DNA of 64,000 nucleotides from Nitrospirota bacterium (lineage in GTDB: Bacteria; Nitrospirota; Thermodesulfovibrionia; Thermodesulfovibrionales; UBA6898). This document shows, one piece after another, positions 6,114 through 14,712 of this stretch (position 1 is its first letter; every line of letters starts with the position of its first letter). Location of the stretch: assembly GCA_021825365.1 (NCBI GenBank), contig JAKAHR010000017.1, forward strand, positions 1 to 64,000. The letters run 5' to 3'. The position numbers and the translations under genes were made by a program. Under the pieces are notes generated by a model. The model did not search any database. It was not told the origin of the DNA and saw only the letters and a program-made list of their open reading frames with translations.

Positions 6114-8635
6114 GTCTGGCGCAACTCGTCAAGCTCTTCGTCATCAGGAATATAAAGACGGAACGCTTTCTGACCAGCCTTTCGGTCCTGGGCATCGCCC
6201 TGGGCATCGGCCTTTTTACGAGCATCAGGGTCGCCTCGGACAGGGCGATATCGTCGTTTGAATCAGACATCCGCGGACTCACCCCGTATACCGAATACGA
6301 GATCACCCATACCGCGGGCATAGACTTCGATGAGAGTGTCTATAGGGGCGTCCGCAGCCTCGCTGAAGACTCCTTCCCTGTCCTCAGGGCAAGCGCCTAT
6401 TTCCCCTCCCTCGGGGAATCGGCTGACATAAACGGGATCTACACTATCAAGACCCTCGGCTTTCTGAGATCAGCGTCCGGACACCGGTTCGAAACAGAGG
6501 CCTTCTTCAGGGACCTCAACGGGATCATTATTACGAAACGCCTTGCCGCAGCCCATCGCCTGAAAAAAGGTGACTCCCTGCCTGTACAGATATATGACAG
6601 CCTCCGTGAACTGAAGGTGGTCGACATCATCGACGCCCCCTCCGTCCCGTCACAGACCGTGATCATGGATATCGGCAATTTCCAGGAGTCTTTCGGCATG
6701 GCAGGAAGGCTGTCGCGCATCGACGTCGCGGCAGACGGAGAAACCGCCGGCAGGATCAGGCAGATGCTCCCCGCCGGGCTTTCCCTGGAGAAGAAGGCAC
6801 AGGTGATCGAGAACCGCAAATCTCTCATCGCCTCCTTCAGGTATAATCTGGAATTCATCAGCCTCATCGCCATCCTCGTCGGCGTCTTCCTCCTCTATAA
6901 CACCGTCTTCATCACCGTGGTGAAGAAACGGACGGAGATCGGCATACTGCGGGGGCTCGGAGCGGACAGGCGGACGGTCGTCCTCCTCTTCATCATCCAG
7001 GGCATCGTCCTGGGGACTATCGGCTCGGTCCTGGGCATCGGGATCGGCCAGGCCTTTGCCTATGTCTCCGTGGCTGCGGTCCAGAGGACTATCACGTCCA
7101 TGTACAGCGCCATAACCATATCAGATTACCTCATCACGCCTGCAGAGGCGCTCTCCGCCCTCCTCCTGGGCCTGGCCATATCCCTTGCAGCATCGGCTGT
7201 CCCGGCGTATGAGTCATCCCGGATACAGCCGACCGAAAGCTCCCGGGAGGGGTCGTTTGAGAGCAGGTACCGACGCCGGAGGGCTCTGTTTTCATGCATC
7301 GGTTTTATCATAATCGTCGCGGGGATGACATTATCCTATCTTGACTACCGCCTCATGCCGTTCCCTTTCCCCTTCCTCGCCTATGCGGGCATACTCCTGA
7401 TCATCCTCGGCTTCACGCTCGTCTCCCCGATATACCTTTCCTTTTTCATCAAAATCATGGAGCAGCCGGTCGCCACGACGTTCGGGCCGGCGGGCAGCAT
7501 CGCCTCGGCTGACATGCAGGGCAGCATCTACCGCTTTTCCGTGGCGCTCATGAGCGTGGCGATCAGCTGCAGTCTCATCGTATCGCTCCTCATCGTCATT
7601 GTTTCCTTCAGGAACTCTCTCACCCGCTGGATCACCCAGAACATCTCGGCCGATGTATACATAAAGCCCTCGTCATGCAGATCGAACTTCTGTTTCTTCC
7701 CCCTCTCCCGCGATCTCGAGCAGGAACTCCGGGGGTTCCCCGAGGTAGCGGGCATCGACCGCTTCAGGACTCTCGAGCTTACCTATGAAGGGAGAAAGAT
7801 CGTTGCCGGCTTCGGCGACACGGAGGTTGCGCGCGCCTTCTCCGGAAAGAGGAATTCCGGCTCAGCCACACGGTTCAGGGAATCAGCGGCGCGACAGGAG
7901 GCGGGGATCTCCACATACCTGGCCACGAACTATGGCCTCGCCAGGGGTGGCACCCTGGAACTGCGGACACCGCGGGGTCCGGCGAGGTTCCTGATCAGGG
8001 ATGTCTTCAGCAGCTATTCCACCACCTCGGGCTTCGTGTATATGGACCGGCGATGGCTTACCGAGTACTGGGGCCTCGACGATGCGACGCAGCTGGGCAT
8101 CTACGCCAGGGAGGGGGTGGATATTGACCGCTTCATTCACCGGCTGAAGGCCTCCCTTTCCCCCCGATACTCCCTTGACATCATGAACACCCGCGAGCTG
8201 CGGGAAAGGGTCCTCTCGATCTTCAACAGGACATTTGCGATCACCTATGCCATCGAACTGATCGCCGTGGCCGTCGCCCTCATCGGCGTCGTCAACACGC
8301 TCCTCGCCCTCGTGCTGGAACGCAGGAGGGAGATCAGCATCATCAGGTATCTCGGCGGGAGCTGGGGACAAATAAGGAGGATGCTGATGCTGTCTGCCGG
8401 GATGGTAGGCATAACAGGGATCATCCTCGGCAGTCTGATCGGCGGCATCATGAGCGTCATCTTCATCCAGGTGATCAATAAGATATCCTTCGGCTGGCAG
8501 ATAGATATTGACGTCCCTGTCGGATACCTGTCCGCTGTCTCGGCAGCGCTCTTTCTGACGACTCTCCTGGCGGGAATACTTCCGGCACGGGTGGCGCGGA
8601 AGGTCGATCCCAAAAAATTCATCAGCTTCGAATAG
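6110..8635 (+). CDS. Tandem FtsX-type ABC permease (AttFG-like)
   Basis: 841 aa, built from two homologous halves. Each has a large extracytoplasmic domain followed by an FtsX module with three membrane helices. In the first half an N-terminal anchor lies at about 20-35 and a helix cluster at about 245-365, with the typical 'KKRTEIGILRGLGA' cytoplasmic loop. In the second half the helices lie at about 385-500 and 705-835 with the matching 'LERRREISIIRYLGGS' loop. This gives about ten membrane helices in one chain, whereas attF and attG are separate in Agrobacterium. It forms the channel for the ATPase encoded just upstream. It is the last gene of the operon and converges on a lytic transglycosylase gene. 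Confidence 0.88.
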   Translation: MSLAQLVKLFVIRNIKTERFLTSLSVLGIALGIGLFTSIRVASDRAISSFESDIRGLTPYTEYEITHTAGIDFDESVYRGVRSLAEDSFPVLRASAYFPSLGESADINGIYTIKTLGFLRSASGHRFETEAFFRDLNGIIITKRLAAAHRLKKGDSLPVQIYDSLRELKVVDIIDAPSVPSQTVIMDIGNFQESFGMAGRLSRIDVAADGETAGRIRQMLPAGLSLEKKAQVIENRKSLIASFRYNLEFISLIAILVGVFLLYNTVFITVVKKRTEIGILRGLGADRRTVVLLFIIQGIVLGTIGSVLGIGIGQAFAYVSVAAVQRTITSMYSAITISDYLITPAEALSALLLGLAISLAASAVPAYESSRIQPTESSREGSFESRYRRRRALFSCIGFIIIVAGMTLSYLDYRLMPFPFPFLAYAGILLIILGFTLVSPIYLSFFIKIMEQPVATTFGPAGSIASADMQGSIYRFSVALMSVAISCSLIVSLLIVIVSFRNSLTRWITQNISADVYIKPSSCRSNFCFFPLSRDLEQELRGFPEVAGIDRFRTLELTYEGRKIVAGFGDTEVARAFSGKRNSGSATRFRESAARQEAGISTYLATNYGLARGGTLELRTPRGPARFLIRDVFSSYSTTSGFVYMDRRWLTEYWGLDDATQLGIYAREGVDIDRFIHRLKASLSPRYSLDIMNTRELRERVLSIFNRTFAITYAIELIAVAVALIGVVNTLLALVLERRREISIIRYLGGSWGQIRRMLMLSAGMVGITGIILGSLIGGIMSVIFIQVINKISFGWQIDIDVPVGYLSAVSAALFLTTLLAGILPARVARKVDPKKFISFE

Positions 8636-8730
8636 CCAGGGCTTTTCCGCAGAGGACCGATCCCAGACCGCGTGACGGCCTCTTTCCCGTCAGACCATAT
8701 CAGATAAGCTGTATATCCGGGCGATAGCCG

Positions 8731-9363
8731 CTACCCTTCCCTGCCGAATGAACGCGCCAGATAGATCTCGCCCAGGGCCTGCAGAACCTTGCCCGTGTAT
8801 TCGTTGTCCCCGCCGACGTATTGAAAGAGGGCCTTTTCTATATTCTTCGTCTTTGACAGATATTTCTCGAAGACATAGACGCCGGCAGCCACATTACCCG
8901 GGACCGCGTACAGATCCCGCTTCTCCCTGACAATCCCCTCTTCTTTCAGCTCATCCAGCCAGACCTCGGGACGTATGCCCATCAGGCCCATCGCGCCCTT
9001 CCTGCTCTTCGCAACCGGGTTAAACCCGGATTCCACAAAACAGATGGCGAGGATGATGTCCGGGTTGCTCTCTTTCATGACGACATCATAAATACCCGAA
9101 AGGACGTCCTCAGGCATCTCGGACCTGTCCCTCATCCACTGGAGGACGGTGGGCTTGAACATCCTCGATTGCTCATCCGGAGACGTGACTGCGGTTATCG
9201 GGGAGGCGGCGTTTACCGTCTTGGCCGGGACGGTCACACCGCCTGCCAGGGCTATGGTGATGAGGATGACGAGACAAGAGAATATGATCCTGCCTATCAG
9301 TACCCACTTATACTCCACAACGACGTAGCCTCGCATCATGTCTGCTACTCTGTCTTTCAGCAT
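8731..9363 (-). CDS. Membrane-anchored lytic transglycosylase (SLT domain)
   Basis: 210 aa. One N-terminal membrane helix (about 21-42) anchors an SLT lysozyme-like domain. The catalytic glutamate is Glu111 in 'FVESGFNP', and the substrate-groove motif 'GAMGLMGI' (123-130) follows, though the usual GLMQ glutamine is Gly here. It should cleave the MurNAc-GlcNAc bond of peptidoglycan in the periplasm. I chose ATG 9363 because a perfect caggagg ribosome site precedes it by 6 bases; the open frame continues 59 codons further but that extension is Arg/Ala-rich and unlike protein. The 219 bases from 9364 to 9582 hold no other gene that I can support. Confidence 0.82.
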   Translation of the reverse strand: MLKDRVADMMRGYVVVEYKWVLIGRIIFSCLVILITIALAGGVTVPAKTVNAASPITAVTSPDEQSRMFKPTVLQWMRDRSEMPEDVLSGIYDVVMKESNPDIILAICFVESGFNPVAKSRKGAMGLMGIRPEVWLDELKEEGIVREKRDLYAVPGNVAAGVYVFEKYLSKTKNIEKALFQYVGGDNEYTGKVLQALGEIYLARSFGREG

Positions 9364-9582
9364 ATGCACCTCCTGAATGACGTACGCCCGGCATTGCGCT
9401 GTCGGACGGCTCTGAAGACGCCCGCTCCGCACCGGGGCAGGAGTCTTTATGATATCCGCCCTTCCCCCCAGGCGGGAGAGGGCTGCTAAAGCAGATAAGG
9501 CTGCTGCAGATATGTATGAAGCGTTCCTTCCTTGTAACACGGGAAACGTGTCATGTCAAATTAAAAAGGGGAAGGAAAAAAG

Positions 9583-10929
9583 CTAGCTGCAGTCGGACAG
9601 TCGGGAGGCGATCTCTTCAGCAAATCCGGAAAGGGTGTCATCACGGGCCCCGAAGACAACATAGGCATCCCAGGCAGGAGTCGTTGCCAACAGACCTTCC
9701 CTGGTTACGACCGTCGCACGGCCGCCAAGGGCTCTCACCCCCGCGGCGATATCCTCGCTCGATATGTCCCGCGCCGCGGTCCCTCCCGCATAGTATATGG
9801 GGAGGAGGAAAAGATGGTCATCGGGCCGGAGGTGCTCCGCAAAGGTCCTGATGTATCCCTCCCGCATCAGCCTGGTGGGACCAAACCCGTGGGGCTGGAA
9901 GACATAACAGATACGCCGGCTGATCCGGGCCATCGTCTCCATCAGCCCGGCTATCTTGTGAGGGTTATGCGCGTAGTCATCGATCACCAGATGCCGCCCG
10001 TTGTTCAGGTGCACATCGAAACGGCGCTCAATCCCCGAGAATCCGGGAAGGACCCGGGAGATGTCATCGCCCCGGATGCCCAACTCAGAGAGGATTGCAA
10101 CGCAGGCGAGTGCATTATAGAGATTATGTTTTCCCGGGAGGCTGAGGTCATACTTCGTGCCGTTTACCCTGAACCGCGTTGTAAAGGCGGCATATTCCAC
10201 GTCTACGGCGCGGCATCCGGAATCCGTGTCGATCGAAAACTTCCGGACATCGCCGAGGTCGCAGGCAGCGAGGTTCCGGTCATCTCCCCCGGTAATGACC
10301 ACCCCTGAGGTGTTTCTCGAGAGTTCCTGAAACAGCGCAGCCGTTTCCTCTATGGAATGATGGTCGAGATCAAGGTTCATGATGAGGGACCCGGAAGGCC
10401 GGTAACGGACGATCGTCCCGTCCGACTCGCACGCCTCGACGACGAGCAGATCGGATTTCCCGGCCATATAGTTCCCGGCATTTGCAGCTGACCTGAACTG
10501 TTTCACCCTTCCGCCGCCGATGAAGTTCGGCTCCATGCCGAGTTCATGCATAATCCACGCGAGCATGCCGGCGGTGGTCGACTTGCCGCTCGTCCCTGCA
10601 ACCGCTATAGTCCTGAAACCGGCAATAAGCCCGGACAGGTATTCAGGTCTCGTCTGCAGCGGTATGCCCAATTCCGTCACCTTCACGTATTCGGGGTTAT
10701 CGTGTTCTACGGCGGTGCTGAAGACAGCGAGGTCAAAGGAGCGGTCGATCGCCTTCCCATCCTGCGGGATGAGGGTGATCCCCTGGGCGGAGAGGGAGGC
10801 GCGGAGCGGATGGCCGGGATCGCGGTCAAAGAGCCTGTCCGAGCCGAAGACAACGTGGCCGCGATCAGCCATAAATCCGGCGATCGCCGATACCCCGCTG
10901 CCGCCTATTCCCGAAAAAAATATCTTCAC
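9583..10929 (-). CDS. Mur ligase family protein, MurC/Mpl-like
   Basis: 448 aa. The N-terminal Rossmann domain starts FFSGIGGSGVSAIAGF (UDP-MurNAc binding), the central ATPase domain has GTSGKST (112-118), and the C-terminal domain begins with 'DDYAHNPHKI'. This is the domain order of UDP-N-acetylmuramate:L-alanine ligase (MurC) or the recycling ligase Mpl. Two deviations are seen: the P-loop has Ser where MurC and Mpl usually have His (GTHGKT), and 'FQPHGFGPTR' replaces the usual FQPHRYTR. It is not in a division/cell-wall cluster, so a recycling or side-chain-modifying role is as likely as MurC itself. Ligation of an amino acid or peptide to a UDP-muramyl precursor is the expected reaction. 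Confidence 0.75.
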   Translation of the reverse strand: MKIFFSGIGGSGVSAIAGFMADRGHVVFGSDRLFDRDPGHPLRASLSAQGITLIPQDGKAIDRSFDLAVFSTAVEHDNPEYVKVTELGIPLQTRPEYLSGLIAGFRTIAVAGTSGKSTTAGMLAWIMHELGMEPNFIGGGRVKQFRSAANAGNYMAGKSDLLVVEACESDGTIVRYRPSGSLIMNLDLDHHSIEETAALFQELSRNTSGVVITGGDDRNLAACDLGDVRKFSIDTDSGCRAVDVEYAAFTTRFRVNGTKYDLSLPGKHNLYNALACVAILSELGIRGDDISRVLPGFSGIERRFDVHLNNGRHLVIDDYAHNPHKIAGLMETMARISRRICYVFQPHGFGPTRLMREGYIRTFAEHLRPDDHLFLLPIYYAGGTAARDISSEDIAAGVRALGGRATVVTREGLLATTPAWDAYVVFGARDDTLSGFAEEIASRLSDCS

Positions 10930-10959
10930 GTTACGATGTCAATAGGCATTCAGCTAAGG

Positions 10960-11121
10960 GGTGGCGGATGTACTGAAAAAGAGCCATATCTGCGGCTCCT
11001 CACAGCCATACAGCCTGGTCAGCCGGCCTCTGCAGGAATATACCAGGCGCGGAACTTCGGTCACGTGAATCACAATAAAATTCTGCCGTCATTTATGGAC
11101 TTTTTCAGTATGTCCGCCACC
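10960..11121. repeat. 162-bp element bounded by imperfect 22-bp inverted repeats
   Basis: ggtggcggatgtactgaaaa plus ag (10960-10981) is matched in reverse complement by 11100-11121 with two mismatches, and the pairing continues inward for about six more bases (gccata / tatgga). The interior encodes nothing and has a few short hairpins. It fills most of the gap between the Mur ligase and the receiver-SPOR gene. The architecture suits a miniature inverted-repeat element or decayed insertion sequence. I see no clear target-site duplication and no second copy in the window. Confidence 0.55.
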
Positions 11122-11147
11122 GAACAGTCCACCATCAGGGTTCAGTC

Positions 11148-12434
11148 TCAAGGCGCAAAGACGATCGACTTAAAACCCTCTTTTTCAAGGGCCGTCGCCT
11201 GGACCGCCGCCCTCCTGCGGTCTTCAAACCTGCCGACGAGCACCCGGTGCGCGGCCTTGCCCGCCTTGAGGCTCTTCACCGATTCGTCCCGGAAGATATA
11301 GGCGTCAAAACCCTTCTTCTTCAGCCGGTCCACCAACGCGGAGGCGTTCTTTTCATCGACAAAGACACCCACCTGCACCGACACCTTCGGCCGCGATGCC
11401 GTCGATGCCTCCCGCGAAGGAGCAGGCGTTGCGGCGGCCTTCTCCGGCTTCTGCTGCGCGTTCTGCGCCTTCTTCTCCGCCTTTGGCTGCTGCTCATCCC
11501 GGGCCAGGGCAGATTCCCGGGGCAATGCCGCAGTCTCCTTCACGCCCTTTTCCGGCATATTGTCTTTCACCTCGACCGGCTCCTGCTTCGGCGGAGGCGT
11601 CGGGGCCTTCTGCTCAACCCCCTTGGCCGCGGGGATAAGGAATTTCCGGGCATAGAGGCCTCCGAAGACGACCGCAGCAACAACAACAACCGCGGCAGCA
11701 GCGTAGAGGACCTTCCTGGTTCCCTTCTTCTTTACCGGCATGACATCCTCATCAAAAGTGTCAGGCAACGCCTCGGCGCCGGCTGCCGCCCGTTCACCCT
11801 GGACCTCAGGGACGACTGCAGGACGATCCTCTTCCCCGTCGATCGCATAATCCAGATAGTCATCCGTCTTTGCGCCTGACTTCTTCTGTTCGTCCACGTC
11901 CGGCGGAGCGGCAAACCAATCCTCCTCCTCCGGGCCGGCCTTCAGTTCCTCCTGCATCGCCCCTTCGAAAGAGGTCCTTTCGTCCGGCTTGAGTCGGGCC
12001 TTCAGGGGAGGCAGGAGTTCTTTTTCCTCCTCTATCGGCAGTATCTCTTCCAGCTCAGGAGGTGCATTCTTTCCCAGTATCGACTCGGTCTTGTTCACGA
12101 TATCCGCTGCCGTGAGAGGCTTTGACATGACGTCGACGACACCGATCGCTCCCGTGTATTTCGGGTCCAGCTCACCGGGGTGGGTGATGAGCATCACCAC
12201 CGGCACCCTGCTGAGGGCGCTGACGCCATGGATCGCCTTGCTCAGCTTCAGCCCGTTGGATTCCGGCAGAAACAGGCTGATGAAGATCAGGTCAGGGACG
12301 ATTTCCTTCGCCCTGACGATACCCTCCGCGGGAACGTCCGTCGCCGTCACCTCGTACCCGCAGGGACGAAGTGTTTCTGCGATAAGGGCAGAAACACCAG
12401 GGTCCTCATCGATGACAAGGATCTTCTTAGCCAT
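11148..12434 (-). CDS. Degenerate receiver domain - transmembrane helix - SPOR domain fusion protein
   Basis: 428 aa in three parts. Residues 1-118 are a response-regulator receiver fold (acidic pocket D9/E10/D11, T84, K105), but the phosphoacceptor position holds Ser53 in 'DLIFISLFLP' where Asp is expected. Residues about 120-235 form an acidic linker, 242-261 a single membrane helix preceded by KKKGTRK, 270-348 a Pro/Ala/Lys/Glu-rich linker, and 349-428 a SPOR domain ('VSVQVGVFVDEKNA', 'VLVGRF'). SPOR domains bind glycan strands stripped of stem peptides at the division septum. The predicted topology therefore puts a pseudo-receiver in the cytoplasm and the SPOR domain in the periplasm. It is followed after 15 bases upstream by a zinc-ribbon membrane protein that may be its partner. 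Confidence 0.8.
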   Translation of the reverse strand: MAKKILVIDEDPGVSALIAETLRPCGYEVTATDVPAEGIVRAKEIVPDLIFISLFLPESNGLKLSKAIHGVSALSRVPVVMLITHPGELDPKYTGAIGVVDVMSKPLTAADIVNKTESILGKNAPPELEEILPIEEEKELLPPLKARLKPDERTSFEGAMQEELKAGPEEEDWFAAPPDVDEQKKSGAKTDDYLDYAIDGEEDRPAVVPEVQGERAAAGAEALPDTFDEDVMPVKKKGTRKVLYAAAAVVVVAAVVFGGLYARKFLIPAAKGVEQKAPTPPPKQEPVEVKDNMPEKGVKETAALPRESALARDEQQPKAEKKAQNAQQKPEKAAATPAPSREASTASRPKVSVQVGVFVDEKNASALVDRLKKKGFDAYIFRDESVKSLKAGKAAHRVLVGRFEDRRRAAVQATALEKEGFKSIVFAP

Positions 12435-12449
12435 ACAGCGCCTCCTGAC

Positions 12450-12914
12450 TCATTTTTCAGCCATCCGGAATTTCTCACGCTGCAGCTGCTCCTCCTTTTC
12501 CCTGACCTGGCTGTTCTGGTTGCGCAGGATGAAGAAAAAAAGCATGTAGCCGAGCACGGAGGCCGCCCCGAGATAGACGAGGTTTTCCGTTATTATACTA
12601 TATTGAAGAAACTCCACCACGTCGGCGATGCCCGCCCTGACGGTGATGAAAAGGATGGCAAATACAATAAAGGCAAACTGGGTAAGCCGGAGAAAGCTCT
12701 TGATGCTGTCCTGCTGCTGCTTCAGTTCCCTGATTTCCCGCGCGCGGCTTTCAAATACGCAGCTGGCGCACTCCCTGAACCCTGCGATGCGGTGCTTCTT
12801 GCAGATGTTCTGCCTCCGGCATCGGGGACAGGTGTATGCCTCCCTTCCCCTGAAGTAGTCGTCACAGACCGAACACCGGATCAGGTCCTCGCTGCCCTGG
12901 GTTCTGTCGTTCAT
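12450..12914 (-). CDS. Zinc-ribbon membrane protein of unknown function
   Basis: 154 aa. The N-terminal 55 residues carry Cys14, Cys17, Cys29, Cys32, Cys38, His41, Cys49 and Cys52, enough for two zinc sites of the B-box or treble-clef kind. Two membrane helices follow (about 75-95 and 111-132) and the C-terminal tail (about 134-154) is a charged coiled coil. Both soluble ends are probably cytoplasmic. ATG 12914 is preferred, with ggaggg 8 bases upstream lying in the last codons of the U32 gene; a start ten codons earlier (12944) is possible. It sits between the U32 protein and the receiver-SPOR gene on one strand. I recognise no named family. Confidence 0.75.
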   Translation of the reverse strand: MNDRTQGSEDLIRCSVCDDYFRGREAYTCPRCRRQNICKKHRIAGFRECASCVFESRAREIRELKQQQDSIKSFLRLTQFAFIVFAILFITVRAGIADVVEFLQYSIITENLVYLGAASVLGYMLFFFILRNQNSQVREKEEQLQREKFRMAEK

Positions 12915-12918
12915 GTCG

Positions 12919-14193
12919 TCACCCTCCCGTTGGTATGCGTCCAACAGCCGGTTTGTCGCGCTTCGTCAACAACTCCCCTCCCCCAAAGCCCTTCGCCCGC
13001 CGGATGAGGTCATGGCGTCTCACGCCATCCGGAACCCTCATGGACACGGCCTGCTCATTCCTGGCCGACAGGATCGCTTCACCCTCCTCGTCCCATAGAC
13101 GGTCAACGGCAATATATTCGTCCTCCAGCCCCGGGGAGAGGAACTGGACCGTGTCACCCGCATCAAGCCTGTTTCTCATCTGAACCGTCGCCTTCCCTTC
13201 ACGGATGTCCATGACTACCCCCACCAGTTCGTGGCTCATGCGGTAGCTTTCTCCGTCAAAGTTAAAATCAGCATCAGGCTGCCTTCCGAAGAACATGCCT
13301 GTCGTATATCCCCTGCTGCTGAACATCGACAACTCCCTGGTCCAGCGCGCCTTTACATTATAGGACTTTCCGTCTCCCAGCGCATCTATCGCCTCGCGGT
13401 ACGTCTTCACCACGCCGGCGACATAGTTTATCCCCTTCATCCTTCCCTCGATCTTGAAGCTGTCCACGCCGGCATCCGCCAGCAGGTGCAGGTGTCCGAT
13501 CATACAGAGGTCTTTGGAACTCATAAGGTATGTCCCCCGTTCGTCTTCAAAGACCGGAAGATACTGGCCCGGCCGTTTTTCCTCCATGAGGCTGTATGTC
13601 CATCTGCAGGAGTTGGTGCACTCGCCCGTATTTGCCGACCGGGAAGCGAGGAAGCTGCTGATATAGCACCTGCCCGAATAGGAGATGCAGATCGATCCGT
13701 GGACAAAGACCTCCAGTTCCACCGATGTAGCAGACCTGATTTCGCGTATCTCATCGATGTTCAGCTCCCTCGACAGGATGAGCCTCGAAGCGCCCGCGTC
13801 CTCCCAGAACCGGGCTGCGGCGGCATTGGTGATGTTGGCCTGGGTGCTTACGTGCAGGTGCAGGTGAGGCGCCCTCTTCCTGAAAAGGGCGAAGACGCCG
13901 GGGTCCGAGACGATCACGCCGTCAGGCTCGACCTCTGCGAGAAGTTCGATATGGCCCTCAAGGGCGTTCAGGTCCCTGTTATGGGCAAAGATATTGACGG
14001 TCACAAACGGCCGCGCCCCCTGCCCCCGGGCATAAGCGACAGCCTCCCGCAATTCGGTATCATTGAAGTTCCCTGCCTTGCCTCTGAGGCTGAACTGCGA
14101 GCCGCCGAGATAGACCGCGTCCGCCCCATAATGAATGGCGGTCCGCAGTTTCTCGAAATCACCGGCCGGCGCAAGAAGTTCCGGCTTTTTCAC
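12919..14193 (-). CDS. U32 peptidase-family protein (TrhP/RlhA type)
   Basis: 424 aa from a GTG start. The family signature is at '[20 protein letters not shown]', with conserved Cys residues, and the N-terminus '[27 protein letters not shown]' is characteristic. Members studied in bacteria (YegQ/TrhP, RlhA) are tRNA or rRNA hydroxylation factors rather than proteases, and the C-terminal beta-barrel extension is present here ('DAGDTVQFL'). GTG 14193 forms a four-base overlap (GTGA) with the RNase HI stop, which favours it over ATG 14223, although the latter frame is also open. It is in a run with rnhA, which is compatible with an RNA-related role. Confidence 0.85.
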   Translation of the reverse strand: MKKPELLAPAGDFEKLRTAIHYGADAVYLGGSQFSLRGKAGNFNDTELREAVAYARGQGARPFVTVNIFAHNRDLNALEGHIELLAEVEPDGVIVSDPGVFALFRKRAPHLHLHVSTQANITNAAAARFWEDAGASRLILSRELNIDEIREIRSATSVELEVFVHGSICISYSGRCYISSFLASRSANTGECTNSCRWTYSLMEEKRPGQYLPVFEDERGTYLMSSKDLCMIGHLHLLADAGVDSFKIEGRMKGINYVAGVVKTYREAIDALGDGKSYNVKARWTRELSMFSSRGYTTGMFFGRQPDADFNFDGESYRMSHELVGVVMDIREGKATVQMRNRLDAGDTVQFLSPGLEDEYIAVDRLWDEEGEAILSARNEQAVSMRVPDGVRRHDLIRRAKGFGGGELLTKRDKPAVGRIPTGG

Positions 14194-14663
14194 GATGCCC
14201 CCGCGCCGCCTGAGCAACGACACTCGCCGATCGCCTCACGGGCGAGCCGGTCACAGCGCTCGTTTTCAGGATGACCGTTATGGCCCTTGATCCATGTCCA
14301 GGTGACCCGGTGCGGCCCGGCCGCCTTCAGGAGCCGCTCCCACAGGTCCCTGTTGAGCACATCCTTCTTCTGGGAATTGCGCCATCCGTTCCGCTGCCAC
14401 CCCTGTATCCATTCGGTCATGCCCTTGACAACGTAGTTGGAATCAGTCGAGACACGGACCTGGCAGGGTGTCCTGAGAGCCTCGAGCGCCGAAATCACCG
14501 CCATGAGTTCCATGCGGTTGTTGGTCGTCATCCCGTCGCAGCCGGAGAGTTCCTTTTCCCTGCCCCCTGATCTCAGTATCGCCCCAAAGCCCCCGACTCC
14601 CGGGTTGCCGCTGCACGCCCCGTCGGCAAAGATTTCGACCTGATGTCCCGACGTTCTGTTCAT
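14190..14663 (-). CDS. rnhA: Ribonuclease HI
   Basis: 157 aa, usual length. The catalytic carboxylates are seen in order: Asp in '[12 protein letters not shown]' (position 14), Glu in 'NRMELMA', Asp in 'STDSNYVV' and Asp in 'NERCDRLA'. The basic '[12 protein letters not shown]' handle region is present. It degrades the RNA strand of RNA:DNA hybrids, removing primers and R-loops in the cytoplasm. It overlaps the downstream U32 gene by four bases. ATG 14663 is followed by a normal N-terminus, and no other start is needed. Confidence 0.97.
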   Translation of the reverse strand: MNRTSGHQVEIFADGACSGNPGVGGFGAILRSGGREKELSGCDGMTTNNRMELMAVISALEALRTPCQVRVSTDSNYVVKGMTEWIQGWQRNGWRNSQKKDVLNRDLWERLLKAAGPHRVTWTWIKGHNGHPENERCDRLAREAIGECRCSGGAGAS

Positions 14664-14712
14664 TTTTTTTATATTACCCGTTCATTCGCCAAAATGCCAA
14701 AGGGGAACCCTC

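Noticed and set aside
9364-9540. Longer N-terminus for the lytic transglycosylase.
   Set aside because: The 59-residue extension is Arg/Ala-rich, has no ribosome site, and the caggagg site fits ATG 9363.
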